Origin: Erythrobacter sp. AP23
GTDB lineage: Bacteria > Pseudomonadota > Alphaproteobacteria > Sphingomonadales > Sphingomonadaceae
Direction: 5' to 3'
DNA length: 64,000 bases
NCBI RefSeq assembly: GCF_001542855.1
Contig: NZ_LNBY01000015.1
Span: forward strand, 1 to 64,000
The notes below the pieces were generated by a model, which was not told the DNA's origin, ran no database searches, and saw nothing but the letters and a program-made list of their open reading frames with translations. The translations under genes and the position numbers were made by a program. Shown piece by piece: positions 54,305 through 64,000 of the stretch. How positions within the stretch are numbered: the stretch's first letter is position 1; each line of letters opens with the position of its first letter.

Positions 54305-55090
54305 ATGGCCCGATTGTTCATCTTCGGTCTCGGCTACACGGCGGGGCGTTTTGCGCAAGAGATGCGTGATCGCGGCTGGCATGTGGATGCGACTGGTAGC
54401 GCGGGCAATCTCGACTTTTCCGACGCGGGCGCGGTGGGCGCAGCACTGGTCGACGCGAGCCACGTGCTAAGCTCGGTCCCGCCATCGGACGGCAGCGATG
54501 CGGTATTGGATGAATACGGCGACGCGCTTGGCCACAAATGGCTCGGCTACCTCTCTTCCACCGGTGTCTATGGCGACGCGCAAGGCGCGTGGGTCGACGA
54601 ATCATCGCCCATTGGAGGCGGCAGGCGCACGGCCCGAGCGCAGTGCGATGCGCGCTGGCTCGACGTGGGCGCGCGCGTGTTCCGCCTGCCCGGCATATAC
54701 GGCCCGGGTCGCAGCGCGCTGGAGCGGGTCGAGGCGGACAAGGCGCACCGGATCGATCTGCCGGGGCAGGTCTTCAGCCGCGTGCATGTCGATGATATCG
54801 TCGCGGGCGTCGTGGCAGCGATCGAGACCGATGCGCCGCAGGGGCCCTACAATCTATCCGACGATCTCCCGACCAGCCAGAACGCCGTGATCGAGGAGGC
54901 CTGCCGCCTGCTCGGCATCGCGCCGCCGCCGCTGCAGTCCATCGAGGAAGCCAACCTTTCGCCGATGGCGCGCGGTTTCTATGCGGAGAACCGCCGCGTC
55001 GCGAACGGCAAGGCAAAGCGCGTCCTCGGCTGGGCGCCGAGCTTTCCCACATATCGCGAAGGGCTCGCCGCGCTTAAGGCTCGGGCGTAG
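54305..55090 (+). CDS. YeeZ-like NAD-dependent epimerase/dehydratase family protein
   Basis: Extended or atypical SDR of 261 residues. The nucleotide-binding motif is IFGLGYTAG near the N-terminus. The core has YLSSTGVYGDAQGAWVDE and RLPGIYGPGRSAL, and the C-terminal part has SRVHVDDIVAGVVAAIE and YNLSDDLPTSQN. The catalytic YXXXK is replaced by other residues, as is common in the YeeZ group. Function unknown. Divergent from pepN and overlapping the DMT gene by 17 bases at the 3' ends. Confidence 0.85.
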   Translation: MARLFIFGLGYTAGRFAQEMRDRGWHVDATGSAGNLDFSDAGAVGAALVDASHVLSSVPPSDGSDAVLDEYGDALGHKWLGYLSSTGVYGDAQGAWVDESSPIGGGRRTARAQCDARWLDVGARVFRLPGIYGPGRSALERVEADKAHRIDLPGQVFSRVHVDDIVAGVVAAIETDAPQGPYNLSDDLPTSQNAVIEEACRLLGIAPPPLQSIEEANLSPMARGFYAENRRVANGKAKRVLGWAPSFPTYREGLAALKARA

Positions 55091-56018
55091 CGCGCCGTGG
55101 CGGGGCACTTGCGCGGCCGCGCATGGCAACGACCATGCCGACCAGCGTGATGACCGCACCCGAAGCGGGCAGCGGCCCCCATTCGAAGCCTTCGAACAGG
55201 GTCGAGAGCACCATTGCCACGATCGGCACGATGACCGAGCTATAGGCTGCCTGCCCCGCCCCCACCTTGCGTACGAGGCCGTAATAGAGCGGAAAGGTGA
55301 TGACCGAACCGGCGAGCCCCAGATAGAGGATACCAAGCGTATAGGATGGCCGGGGATCGAATTGCGGGGGTCCGTCTATCGCCAGGGCATAGCCGGTATT
55401 GATCGCCACACCCACGGTCATCGACCAGGCCAGCAGCGCCAGGAAAGGCTGCTTCTTCGCGCCGTCCATCGCCTGCGTGATATTGGCCGCGCTGGCCGAC
55501 AGTATGCCGCCGACGGTCAGCGCCGCACCGAGCAGGACGTCCTCTAAAGTCGCGGGCGAGGAACGCCATTCATGCGCGAAAAGCAAAGCGACGCCGAGCG
55601 CCGCGATCGCAGAGCCGAGCACGAAGGCGCCGGTGATCGGCTGGCCAAGGAAAATCCGCCCAAAGATTGCATTGGGCACGACGAGCAGTGCGAACATCAC
55701 CGCGACCAGACCCGAGGTAATGTAACCTTCGGCATTGTAGACGAAGCCGAAATTGAGCGTGAATTGGAACAGGCCGAGCAGCACCGCCCAGCGCAATCCG
55801 CCCCGCCCCAGATGCAGCGGCTCCCGGCGCAGCACGGCGAGCGCGAACATGCCAAGCGCGGCGACCATGAAGCGATAGGAAATCGACCAGCTTGCCGGGA
55901 CGCTGGCGATCTGGTCCCGGATCACCAGCCAGGTCCCGCCCCAGATCAGGCTGACAAGCAGAAAGGCGGCGAAATTGCGCGGTGTGAACAGACTTTCCGC
56001 CTCGGCCGGCACCTTCAT
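55074..56018 (-). CDS. EamA/DMT family transporter
   Basis: Inner-membrane carrier of 314 residues of the drug/metabolite superfamily, with about 10 helices in two EamA repeats. The first repeat has LVSLIWGGTWLVIRDQI. The second starts near ILSASAANITQAM and ends with YSSVIVPIVAMVLSTLFEGFEW. Some members export amino acids such as threonine or homoserine. The start overlaps the threonine aldolase stop by four bases, giving a plausible amino-acid theme. Substrate unproven. Confidence 0.9.
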   Translation of the reverse strand: MKVPAEAESLFTPRNFAAFLLVSLIWGGTWLVIRDQIASVPASWSISYRFMVAALGMFALAVLRREPLHLGRGGLRWAVLLGLFQFTLNFGFVYNAEGYITSGLVAVMFALLVVPNAIFGRIFLGQPITGAFVLGSAIAALGVALLFAHEWRSSPATLEDVLLGAALTVGGILSASAANITQAMDGAKKQPFLALLAWSMTVGVAINTGYALAIDGPPQFDPRPSYTLGILYLGLAGSVITFPLYYGLVRKVGAGQAAYSSVIVPIVAMVLSTLFEGFEWGPLPASGAVITLVGMVVAMRGRASAPPRRATPEP

Positions 56019-57010
56019 AAGTCGGCAATCGCCTTCGCAAGGGCTGCCGCATCCTCGTCACGCGTGTTCCACGCAGTGACGAAACGTGCGGCATCCTCGC
56101 CCCAGTCATAGAAGCCGAAGCCCTGGGACCGCAGCGTCTCGCGCTCCGAATTGGTGCAGTGCACGAACAATTCGTTGGCCTCGACCGGATGCATCAACCG
56201 TCCATTGCACGCCCCGGCGATTTGCTGCGCGGCGGCATTGGCGTGGCGGGCATTCTCGAGCCAGACATCGCCATCGAGCATCGCATGAAGCTGCGCGGCT
56301 AGAAAGCGACCCTTCGACTGGAGGTGCCCCGCCCGCTTGCGCCGGTAGCGCGCGACATCGGCCAGCTGCTCGTCGAACAACACGATCGCCTCGGCACTCA
56401 TCGCGCCGTTCTTGATGAAGCCGAAGCTGAGCGCATCGACCGGTCCGGCCACCTCCGCCGGCGCACAGTCCAGAAACGCGGCCGCATTGGCGAACCGCGC
56501 GCCGTCCATGTGCAGGCCGAGCCCGCGCTCACGCGCCAGCTGGGCAATCACCGCCACTTCCGCAGGCCGGTAGCTGCGACCATATTCGCTCGCCTGCGTG
56601 ATCGAGATTGCGTGCGGCTGGACCTGGTGAACGTCATCGCGGATCGGGTCGATCGCTGCGCGGATCGTCTCGGGCGCCAGCTTGGCACCCTCGCCCTTGG
56701 CCAGGATCAGCTTGGCGCCATGCAGGTAGAACCCCGGCGCGCCGCACTCGTCCATTTCGATATGCGCCTCTTCATGGCACACCACCGCACCATGCGGTTG
56801 GACCATGGTGGCCAGCGCAAGGCAGTTCGCCGCCGTGCCGGTTGCCGCCCACAGCACCGCGCAAGGTTTGTCGAAAACCTGCGAAAACCGTTCGTCGAGC
56901 GCGGCGCTGAGGGCATCCCCATCATAAGGCGAATCGGGCGAATCTGCTGCTTTCAGCGCATCCCATACGGCCGGGTGCACGGCGGCGGCATTGTCGGAAA
57001 GGAACTGCAT
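56015..57010 (-). CDS. Low-specificity L-threonine aldolase
   Basis: PLP enzyme of 331 residues that splits threonine or allo-threonine into glycine and acetaldehyde, or acts on related beta-hydroxy amino acids. The start MQFLSDNAAAVHPAV is typical. The catalytic lysine sits in LSFGFIKNGAMSAEAIV, and cofactor-binding residues are in LHMDGARFANA. ATG 57010 is preferred; 30 upstream codons lack a start signal. Coupled by ATGA overlap to the DMT gene and divergent from the GNAT gene. Confidence 0.9.
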   Translation of the reverse strand: MQFLSDNAAAVHPAVWDALKAADSPDSPYDGDALSAALDERFSQVFDKPCAVLWAATGTAANCLALATMVQPHGAVVCHEEAHIEMDECGAPGFYLHGAKLILAKGEGAKLAPETIRAAIDPIRDDVHQVQPHAISITQASEYGRSYRPAEVAVIAQLARERGLGLHMDGARFANAAAFLDCAPAEVAGPVDALSFGFIKNGAMSAEAIVLFDEQLADVARYRRKRAGHLQSKGRFLAAQLHAMLDGDVWLENARHANAAAQQIAGACNGRLMHPVEANELFVHCTNSERETLRSQGFGFYDWGEDAARFVTAWNTRDEDAAALAKAIADL

Positions 57011-57065
57011 CGGAACGCCCTTAACCGCCGGAGCATTGCTTGCACAGGAAGGAAAGCTGCAGCCG

Positions 57066-57362
57066 ATGAAACCGGACCAGATCGAAATCGAACGCCGCAA
57101 CCAGGGCGACCATGGCGCCTATCTCGCCAGGGACGGCGATGGCACAGAATTAGGCAAGCTGACCTGGACACTGCGCGATGGCGCGCGCGATGCCGAGCAT
57201 ACGATCGTACCGCCGCAAATGCGCGGTCGCGGAATCGCCGCGCGTCTCGTCGACGCTCTGATAGAGGATGCGCGCAGCGACGGGTTCACCATCATCCCGA
57301 GTTGTTCCTACGTGGCAGCGCAGTTCGATCGCCACCCCGATTGGGCGGATTTGCGCGGCTAG
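57066..57362 (+). CDS. GNAT family N-acetyltransferase (YjdJ-like)
   Basis: Small acetyltransferase of 98 residues with a single GNAT core. The acetyl-CoA loop is QMRGRGIAARLVDALI, followed by IIPSCSYVAAQFDRHPDW. This short type is similar to YjdJ and other stand-alone GNAT proteins whose substrates are unknown. ATG at 57066; the frame extends 25 codons upstream into the aldolase start region and is rejected. The stop overlaps that of the convergent PH-domain gene by four bases. Confidence 0.87.
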   Translation: MKPDQIEIERRNQGDHGAYLARDGDGTELGKLTWTLRDGARDAEHTIVPPQMRGRGIAARLVDALIEDARSDGFTIIPSCSYVAAQFDRHPDWADLRG

Positions 57363-58891
57363 GCCACGCTTCCGGCGTCGTCGACGACAGCGGAAAAATC
57401 CTGCTCGGCCATGCTGGTGAGCACCGCATCGCGAATCCGCCGGGCCTCGGCCAGCGGAAGGCCGCGGATGCGCAAGCGCCCTCCGGCCAGCCCAAACCGG
57501 AGATCGGCATAGCCGCGCAGTCGCGCGAGCGGATTGCGGACGATTTCGACCGACTGCAGCTTGTGGCGCGAGGCGATCGAGAGGTCCGGCGCAAACCAAC
57601 CCCGCCGCGTGTAAAGCTGCCGCTCGCCGAGCGCATGCCAGCCCCAGCGCCAGGCCAGAAACTCGTGCGACCCCATCCAGGTGCCGCCGATCAGCACCGG
57701 CAACAGCGCCAGAAATCCGCGGCCAAAGGCAAGGGCCACCGCCGAAATCGCGAGCATGAAGACAAATCCGATCAGGAAGTCGTCGATCCGGTAGGCGGGC
57801 ATGGCGCGGCGCCATTCGACAGTGTCTTCGGGGAGCGCAAAGCCGGTTTCGGCGACAACCGGTGCAATCTCCTCCATCTGCGCGAACGGCACCGCTTCGT
57901 GGTTGGCCGATCCGCTGTCGCCGGCAAGGCTCACCACCTTGAGCGCATGCCAGCCGAACAGGCGCCGGACGAGGCCGGTCCTGACGCGCAGAGCCTGAAC
58001 CCGATGCACCGGCATGACGAGATCGGTCCGCGTGATCATCCCGCGCCTTCGCCGCAGCCCCTTGTCGGTCCGCTCGAGCCGGAAATTCCATTCGCGCAAC
58101 GCGGTGCGCACGATGCCGGTGACAACGCCGACCAGCAGGAGCGAGCCGAGGGCGAATACGCCGCCGATAATCTGCGCGAGGAAGCCCATGCCCGCCAGCC
58201 ATTGCTCCGGACCCGCCAGCTGCTCGCGCCACGCGTTCCAGTCCCACAGCTCGAAGGGCAGGAGGAAATCGAACTGGCTGACGAAGCCGGCCACGACCGC
58301 CACGACCGCGAGCGAGAATTCGAACAGGCCGAAGGTGACGACGCGCCGTGGCGACATGGCAAAGAGCAGCCGGCTGCTGTCCGTCGGTACGGGCGTGTCC
58401 GGATCCGACGGCTGCAGCGTGGTCCCCTCGCGCCTGCTGCGGACCAGCTCGCGCAGGCGTTCGCCTTCGCTTTCGGGCAGATAGGCCAGCGTCAAGTCGT
58501 CGTCGCCTCCTGCGCCGGTTTCGAACTTGACCTCGACCAGGCCGAACAGGCGCGGCACCACCTTCTGTTCGAGGCTGACGTCCTGAATGCGCTCATAGGG
58601 AACCGAGCGGGCGGCGCGCGACAGCACACCGCTCTCGACCCGGATATCGGCTTCGCCCACCGCATAGGTCAGGCGGCTCCAGCGCAGATAGGCGAAGAGG
58701 ATATTCGCCCCCACCACGGCGAGGACCAGCGGCAGGAAGAACACGATCAAATCGGCCAGATTGCCATCGTCGAGTATGGCGTATCCGCCGACCAGAATGG
58801 GCAGGACAAGCTGCGAAAGAAGCGAAACGGCACGCACCGCGAAGGTGCGTGGATCGGTACGGCGCGGCGTGTGGTCGGCGCTCTCGCTCAC
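57359..58891 (-). CDS. bPH2-domain membrane protein (YdbT-like)
   Basis: Inner-membrane protein of 510 residues with several helices and three bacterial PH-like (bPH2) domains separated by helix pairs. Recurring signatures are RSVPYERIQDVSLEQKVVPRLFGLVEVKFETG in the first and MPVHRVQALRVRTGLVRRLFGWHALKV in the second. A third is near LQSVEIVRNPLARLRGYADLRFG. Homologues are annotated YdbT. It overlaps the small partner gene by four bases, so they are translated together. Function in envelope or stress is not settled. Confidence 0.87.
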   Translation of the reverse strand: MSESADHTPRRTDPRTFAVRAVSLLSQLVLPILVGGYAILDDGNLADLIVFFLPLVLAVVGANILFAYLRWSRLTYAVGEADIRVESGVLSRAARSVPYERIQDVSLEQKVVPRLFGLVEVKFETGAGGDDDLTLAYLPESEGERLRELVRSRREGTTLQPSDPDTPVPTDSSRLLFAMSPRRVVTFGLFEFSLAVVAVVAGFVSQFDFLLPFELWDWNAWREQLAGPEQWLAGMGFLAQIIGGVFALGSLLLVGVVTGIVRTALREWNFRLERTDKGLRRRRGMITRTDLVMPVHRVQALRVRTGLVRRLFGWHALKVVSLAGDSGSANHEAVPFAQMEEIAPVVAETGFALPEDTVEWRRAMPAYRIDDFLIGFVFMLAISAVALAFGRGFLALLPVLIGGTWMGSHEFLAWRWGWHALGERQLYTRRGWFAPDLSIASRHKLQSVEIVRNPLARLRGYADLRFGLAGGRLRIRGLPLAEARRIRDAVLTSMAEQDFSAVVDDAGSVA

Positions 58892-59355
58892 CGCGTATCG
58901 CGCCTGATCGCGGCGCGGATATCCTCGCGCATGGCGGTCGCGTCTTCATGCCTCAGCCCCGGCAAGGACACCGAGGCATTGTGCGTTCCTGCGGTATGCA
59001 CGGTCAGGGTGGACAGTCCGAAGACCCGCTCGAGCGGCCCCTGGCCGACGTCGATATGCTGGACCCGGCCGAAGGGGACGACCGTATCGGCGCGGAAGAA
59101 AATTCCGCGTACGACCCGCAGCCGTTCCTCCGCCAGCGAAAAGCCGGTCGCATGGTACCGCCGCAGCGGCACACGGATCAGCGCATACGTGGTCAGCAGC
59201 AGCGCGGGAATCCACACCGCGCCGGTCCATCCCGGTATCGCCACCTCGGCAATCGTGGCCGCCGCGAGCAGGACGAGCGCGGCAATCGCCAACTGCAGGC
59301 GCAGCATCGATTTGTATGCGGGGTCGAGCGGATTGAGGTCTTCGGCATCGTCCAT
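58888..59355 (-). CDS. bPH2-domain membrane protein (YdbS-like)
   Basis: A 155-residue membrane protein with two N-terminal helices (LQLAIAALVLLAAATIAEVA; AVWIPALLLTTYALIRV) and one bPH2 domain (GIFFRADTVVPFGRVQHIDVGQGP, FGLSTLTVHTAG). It is the YdbS-type partner of the following YdbT-type gene, and the pair is widespread in bacteria. Start ATG 59355; twelve upstream codons in frame have no ribosome binding signal. Confidence 0.87.
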   Translation of the reverse strand: MDDAEDLNPLDPAYKSMLRLQLAIAALVLLAAATIAEVAIPGWTGAVWIPALLLTTYALIRVPLRRYHATGFSLAEERLRVVRGIFFRADTVVPFGRVQHIDVGQGPLERVFGLSTLTVHTAGTHNASVSLPGLRHEDATAMREDIRAAIRRDTR

Positions 59356-59444
59356 AGCGTCGTAGCTAGGCAATACAGCCCGGTGATTCAATCTGGTATC
59401 GCGCCCTTCCTGCGCTATGCCGGAAGCCGAGAAAGGGGAGAGCG

Positions 59445-60341
59445 ATGGATATTTCGAAACTGATGTTTCGCGACGGGCTGATGGAAGGCGAGCGGATCCT
59501 GGTTACCGGCGGGGGCACGGGCCTGGGACGCGAGATGGCCGAAGCCTTCCTCAAACTTGGCGCCGAAGTGCATATCTGCGGGAGGCGGCAGGGCAAGCTC
59601 GACCAAGCCGCCGGGGAACTGGCCGACCGCCACGGCGGCACGATCGTGGGCCATGCCTGCGACATTCGCGATCCCGAAGCGATTCACGAAATGGTCGACG
59701 CGATCTGGAGGCACGGCCCGCTGACCGGCGTGGTCAACAATGCCGCAGGCAATTTCATCAGCCGCACCGAGGATCTGTCGGTCAATGGCTTCAATGCAAT
59801 CAGCGACATCGTCTTTCGCGGCAGCTTTTACGTCACGCTCGATGTCGGAAAGCGGCTGATCGAGGAAGGCCGCAAGGCCAGTTTCCTTTCGATCCTCACC
59901 ACCTGGATATGGAACGGCGGGCCTTTCGTGGTGCCCAGCGCGATGAGCAAGGCGGGCCTCAACGCGATGACGCAGAGCCTGGCGGTCGAATGGGGACGCT
60001 ACGGCCTGCGCTTCAATGCCATCGCCCCGGGCCTGTTCCCCACCGACGGCATGAGCGCGCGCCTGTCGCCGGGAGGGCGCGGTGGCAATTCGCACGACGA
60101 GATGAATCCGATGGGCCGCCATGGTGAGATGCACGAACTGGCCAATCTCGCGGTGTTCCTGATGGGGCCGGGCGCGGATTGGGTGAACGGCCAGACGATC
60201 GCCATCGACGGCGGCGGCTTCCAGGCGCATGGCGGCAACTTCTACGCCGCGCTCAAGGACATGGGCGACGAGCAATGGGAAGCGATGCGCGCGATGATCA
60301 AGGGCACGAATGCCAAGGATAGGGCGGAGCGTTCGACCTAG
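59445..60341 (+). CDS. SDR family protein, 2,4-dienoyl-CoA reductase-like
   Basis: NADP-dependent SDR of 298 residues. The cofactor loop is VTGGGTGLG (20-28), followed by NNAAGNFISRTEDL. The tyrosine of the usual YXXXK is replaced by serine (SAMSKAGLN), as in mammalian 2,4-dienoyl-CoA reductase, which uses other residues. LAVEWGRYGLRFNAIAPGLFPTDG and a C-terminal tail complete the match. It would help beta-oxidation of unsaturated fatty acids. Monocistronic, divergent from the PH-domain pair. Confidence 0.87.
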   Translation: MDISKLMFRDGLMEGERILVTGGGTGLGREMAEAFLKLGAEVHICGRRQGKLDQAAGELADRHGGTIVGHACDIRDPEAIHEMVDAIWRHGPLTGVVNNAAGNFISRTEDLSVNGFNAISDIVFRGSFYVTLDVGKRLIEEGRKASFLSILTTWIWNGGPFVVPSAMSKAGLNAMTQSLAVEWGRYGLRFNAIAPGLFPTDGMSARLSPGGRGGNSHDEMNPMGRHGEMHELANLAVFLMGPGADWVNGQTIAIDGGGFQAHGGNFYAALKDMGDEQWEAMRAMIKGTNAKDRAERST

Positions 60342-60643
60342 GTCCCGGAGCGCATTCGTTTTTTGTTTGGCCTCAGGCGCCGGCGGCCGCGTCCGCGGCC
60401 TTAGGCTATCCTCGCTCATGCGACCTGGCGGTCGCGTCGCTGCGGGCGCGCAGTCGCGCTTGCCTCGCCTATCGGCTCGGGAATCATCGCCAAACGCAAG
60501 TGACCGCAAGAGCACCGTCTGCGACCAGCAGGCGGCAAGGCCAAGCGGCCGCCCCGCAGCGGGTGCAGCTTGCTGCACGCATAGCGAGGACGCGCCGACG
60601 GATGTCGGTGCGAAAAACAAGGAATCCATTTTTCTTCGAAAAA
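60342..60643. other. GC-rich structured intergenic region downstream of tRNA-Thr
   Basis: This 302-base gap contains several inverted repeats: GGCCGCG with CGCGGCC, GCGACC with GGTCGC, CCGAC with GTCGG (60595-60612), and CCATTTTTC with GAAAAATGG (60626-60646) at the tRNA 3' end. It has no convincing ORF. The last hairpin may terminate tRNA-Thr transcription. Similar tRNA-flanking sequence is familiar from other sphingomonads, but I could not check this. Confidence 0.45.
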
Positions 60644-60718
60644 TGGTGCTGCTGGGGAGGATTGAACTCCCGGCCTCACCCTTACCAAGGGTGCGCTCTA
60701 CCACTGAGCTACAGCAGC
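60644..60718 (-). tRNA. tRNA-Thr (anticodon GGT)
   Basis: A complete cloverleaf with encoded CCA. The acceptor arm is GCTGCTG with CAGCAGC, and the D-arm is GCTCAGTGGTAGAGC. The anticodon arm is CACCC/GGGTG around TTGGTAA with anticodon GGT, and the T-arm is GGGAG TTCAATC CTCCC. It reads threonine ACC/ACU. Confidence 0.97.
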
Positions 60719-60829
60719 ACATGTCGCCGCGAGAAGGCTCGCGGGGTGGAGGCGGGCGCTATTGGCAGACATGGAGGATAAGTCAACCTCCGCTTGAGCC
60801 GCGCGGCAAAATTGGCGAAAGCTTGCGCC

Positions 60830-60973
60830 ATGGGAAGCGAAAACGACAAAATGAGCCGCGCAGAACGCCTCGCTGCGAAACTTCGCGAGAACCTGCGCCG
60901 CCGCAAGGGCCAGGCACGCGAAATCCGCGAATCGGACGAGCAAGGCCTTTCCAAGGACGATGCAGGCGGCTAA
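60830..60973 (+). CDS. Small basic conserved protein
   Basis: A 47-codon ORF, MGSENDKMSRAERLAAKLRE at its start, is strongly basic and probably helical. The block KLRENLRRRKGQARE is similar to small unknown proteins of sphingomonads placed beside other genes. A GGCGAAAG lies upstream at loose spacing. Function unknown; it might bind nucleic acid. Chance ORF remains possible. Confidence 0.55.
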   Translation: MGSENDKMSRAERLAAKLRENLRRRKGQAREIRESDEQGLSKDDAGG

Positions 60974-61019
60974 CGCGCCTTGCTCATTGTTTTTTCGCCA
61001 GCGCGAGGACCCGTGCCAG

Positions 61020-61083
61020 CCCACTCCCCCGCCCGGCCACCCATTCGAGGATAGTGCCGTGGGTGGCCGGGCGGGGGAGTGGG
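61020..61083. repeat. Perfect 24-bp inverted repeat before gpmA
   Basis: Arms 61020-61043 and 61060-61083 are perfectly complementary (beginning CCCACTCCCCCGCCCGGCC) with a 16-base loop. It is the longest perfect palindrome in the window. It lies 58 bases before the gpmA start. No T-run follows, so it is not a simple terminator. Confidence 0.85.
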
Positions 61084-61141
61084 CCGGTGCAGCAAGGGAC
61101 GGACGGAGGTCCGGACCGCACGCAACGAAAACGGAGTGCCA

Positions 61142-61828
61142 ATGTCGAAACTTATCCTCGTCCGTCACGGCCAGAGCGAGTGGAACCTCGCGAACCGCTT
61201 CACCGGCTGGTGGGATGTCGACCTGACCGAGAAAGGCGTGGCCGAAGCGCGCGAGGCCGGCGAGCTGATGAAGGCCAAGGGCGTGCTGCCCACCGTGTCC
61301 TTCACCAGCGTCCAAAAGCGCGCGATCAAGACGCTCAACATCGCTCTCGAGGCCTGCGACCGGTTGTGGATACCGGTCACGCGCGACTGGCGCCTCAACG
61401 AGCGCCACTATGGCGGGCTGACCGGTCTCAACAAGCAGGAAACCCGCGACAGGCACGGCGACGAGCAGGTGCATATCTGGCGCCGCAGCTTCGACGTGCC
61501 GCCACCCGAGCTCGAACCGGGCAGTGAGTTCGACCTGTCCAGCGACCCGCGCTATGCCGGGGTCGACGTGCCGCGCACCGAAAGCCTCAAGCTCACGATC
61601 GAGCGCGTGCTGCCCTATTGGGAGGAAGCGATCCTCCCGCAGATGGGCAAGGGCGAAACGGTGATCATTTCCGCCCACGGCAATTCTCTGCGCGCGCTGG
61701 TCAAGCACCTCTCGAACATTTCGGACGACGAGATCACCGGCCTCGAAATCCCGACCGGCGAGCCCATCATCTACGAGTTCGACGGCACGCAGGTGTCGGG
61801 CGAGCGTTACTATCTGAAGGAAGCCTGA
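61142..61828 (+). CDS. gpmA: 2,3-bisphosphoglycerate-dependent phosphoglycerate mutase
   Basis: Glycolytic enzyme that interconverts 3- and 2-phosphoglycerate, 228 residues. The catalytic histidine is His9 in [20 protein letters not shown] and [15 protein letters not shown] carry further active-site residues. ATG at 61142. purE starts one base after the gpmA stop codon, so glycolysis and purine genes share a transcript. Confidence 0.96.
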   Translation: MSKLILVRHGQSEWNLANRFTGWWDVDLTEKGVAEAREAGELMKAKGVLPTVSFTSVQKRAIKTLNIALEACDRLWIPVTRDWRLNERHYGGLTGLNKQETRDRHGDEQVHIWRRSFDVPPPELEPGSEFDLSSDPRYAGVDVPRTESLKLTIERVLPYWEEAILPQMGKGETVIISAHGNSLRALVKHLSNISDDEITGLEIPTGEPIIYEFDGTQVSGERYYLKEA

Positions 61829-61829
61829 G

Positions 61830-62311
61830 ATGAGCGCCAAGGTCGCCATCGTCATGGGCAGCCAGTCCGACTGGGAGACCATGAGCTGCGCCGCGGAGGT
61901 CCTCGACGAGCTCGACGTCGACACCGATGTGCGCATCGTTTCCGCGCATCGCACGCCCGACCGCATGTACGATTTCGCCAAGGGCGCGGCGGACGCAGGC
62001 CTCGAGGTCATCATCGCGGGCGCGGGCGGTGCAGCGCACCTTCCGGGTATGATCGCGGCGCTCACCCACCTGCCCGTGCTCGGCGTCCCCGTGCAGTCCA
62101 GGGCGCTCTCGGGCCAGGACAGCCTGCTTTCCATCGTCCAGATGCCGGCGGGCGTGCCGGTGGGAACGCTCGCCATCGGCAAGGCTGGCGCGACCAATGC
62201 CGGCCTGCTCGCCGCAGCAATCCTGGCCAATAACGACACCGGCCTTTCGCAGCGCCTCCAGGACTGGCGCGCAAAGCGGAGCGCGGCGGTAACCGAACGT
62301 CCCGTCGACTG

Positions 62312-62312
<1 letters not shown>
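61830..62312 (+). CDS. purE: N5-carboxyaminoimidazole ribonucleotide mutase
   Basis: Class I PurE of 160 residues that converts N5-CAIR to CAIR in purine synthesis. The motif GSQSDWETM at the start, SAHRTPDRM and [14 protein letters not shown] are present. Overlaps purK by one base. The normal partner PurK follows directly. Confidence 0.97.

Positions 62313-64000
<1,688 letters not shown>

Noticed and set aside
56324..59365. 1013-codon plus-strand frame across the aldolase and PH-domain genes
   Set aside because: It is antisense to firmly recognised genes and its composition is His/Arg rich without domain signatures.
59415..60722. 435-codon frame from the SDR antisense strand into tRNA-Thr
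   Set aside because: Its first residues are a translation of the tRNA gene and repeats; no coding evidence.

Overview
The window is a GC-rich, tightly packed chromosome segment from an aerobic alphaproteobacterium. It most resembles a member of Sphingomonadales, perhaps Erythrobacteraceae or a relative. This placement is inferred from gene content and not from a database search. The supporting content is MipZ instead of Min proteins, a tonB-exbB-exbD-exbD cluster, petABC encoding cytochrome bc1, glnK-amtB behind a sigma-54 promoter, a double cold-shock-domain protein and a Spinster-like MFS carrier. About 67 protein genes and two tRNA genes are supported. No rRNA, CRISPR array, insertion sequence, prophage or integrase was seen. 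Many neighbours overlap by 1-4 bases (ATGA junctions), and several convergent genes meet or overlap at their stop codons.

Layout. 1-3.4 kb: a Cu-Zn superoxide dismutase, an MFS carrier coupled to queC, and a small secreted protein. 3.4-7.4 kb: argD-argF-hslO and a double cold-shock protein. 7.6-13.4 kb: terC with a TIGR01244-type protein, a periplasmic M20 amidohydrolase, and a fatty acid hydroxylase/GMC oxidoreductase group. 13.5-19.1 kb: glnK-amtB, small hydrolases and prfC. 19.1-27.1 kb: rpmI-rplT and pheS-pheT-SDR on one strand, separated by three paralogous AraC-type regulators. 27.1-33.6 kb: prs-hisN-SDR, glpX, and hom with a secreted-protein gene lying antiparallel between hom and glpX. 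33.9-36.6 kb: the TonB energising cluster. 36.6-44.4 kb: an Lhr-like helicase, a DUF2059-like protein, mipZ-dnaJ-like-pgm, a CsgG-like protein and panC. 44.6-47.9 kb: tRNA-Gly, an antiporter/OmpA-lipoprotein pair and apt. 47.9-50.7 kb: petABC. 50.9-60.3 kb: pgeF, pepN, a DMT carrier with threonine aldolase, a GNAT protein, two PH-domain membrane proteins and a dienoyl-CoA-reductase-like SDR. 60.6-64 kb: tRNA-Thr, a tiny basic ORF, and gpmA-purE-purK-folA followed by a gene cut by the window edge.

How the parts fit. Most content is core metabolism: arginine, purines, pantothenate, folate, PRPP and histidine, gluconeogenesis, aspartate-family amino acids, translation and respiration. The most distinctive locus is the AraC array. 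In many alphaproteobacteria rpmI-rplT-pheS-pheT is contiguous, but here a 2.9 kb array of three similar regulators sits between rplT and pheS. It is preceded by a rho-independent terminator and by a TATAAT box embedded in an inverted repeat, which suggests an autoregulated unit. Secondary points of interest are a 24-bp perfect inverted repeat before gpmA, a REP-like palindrome beside prfC, a structured non-coding stretch after panC, and a terminator hairpin lying inside the nominal panC start.
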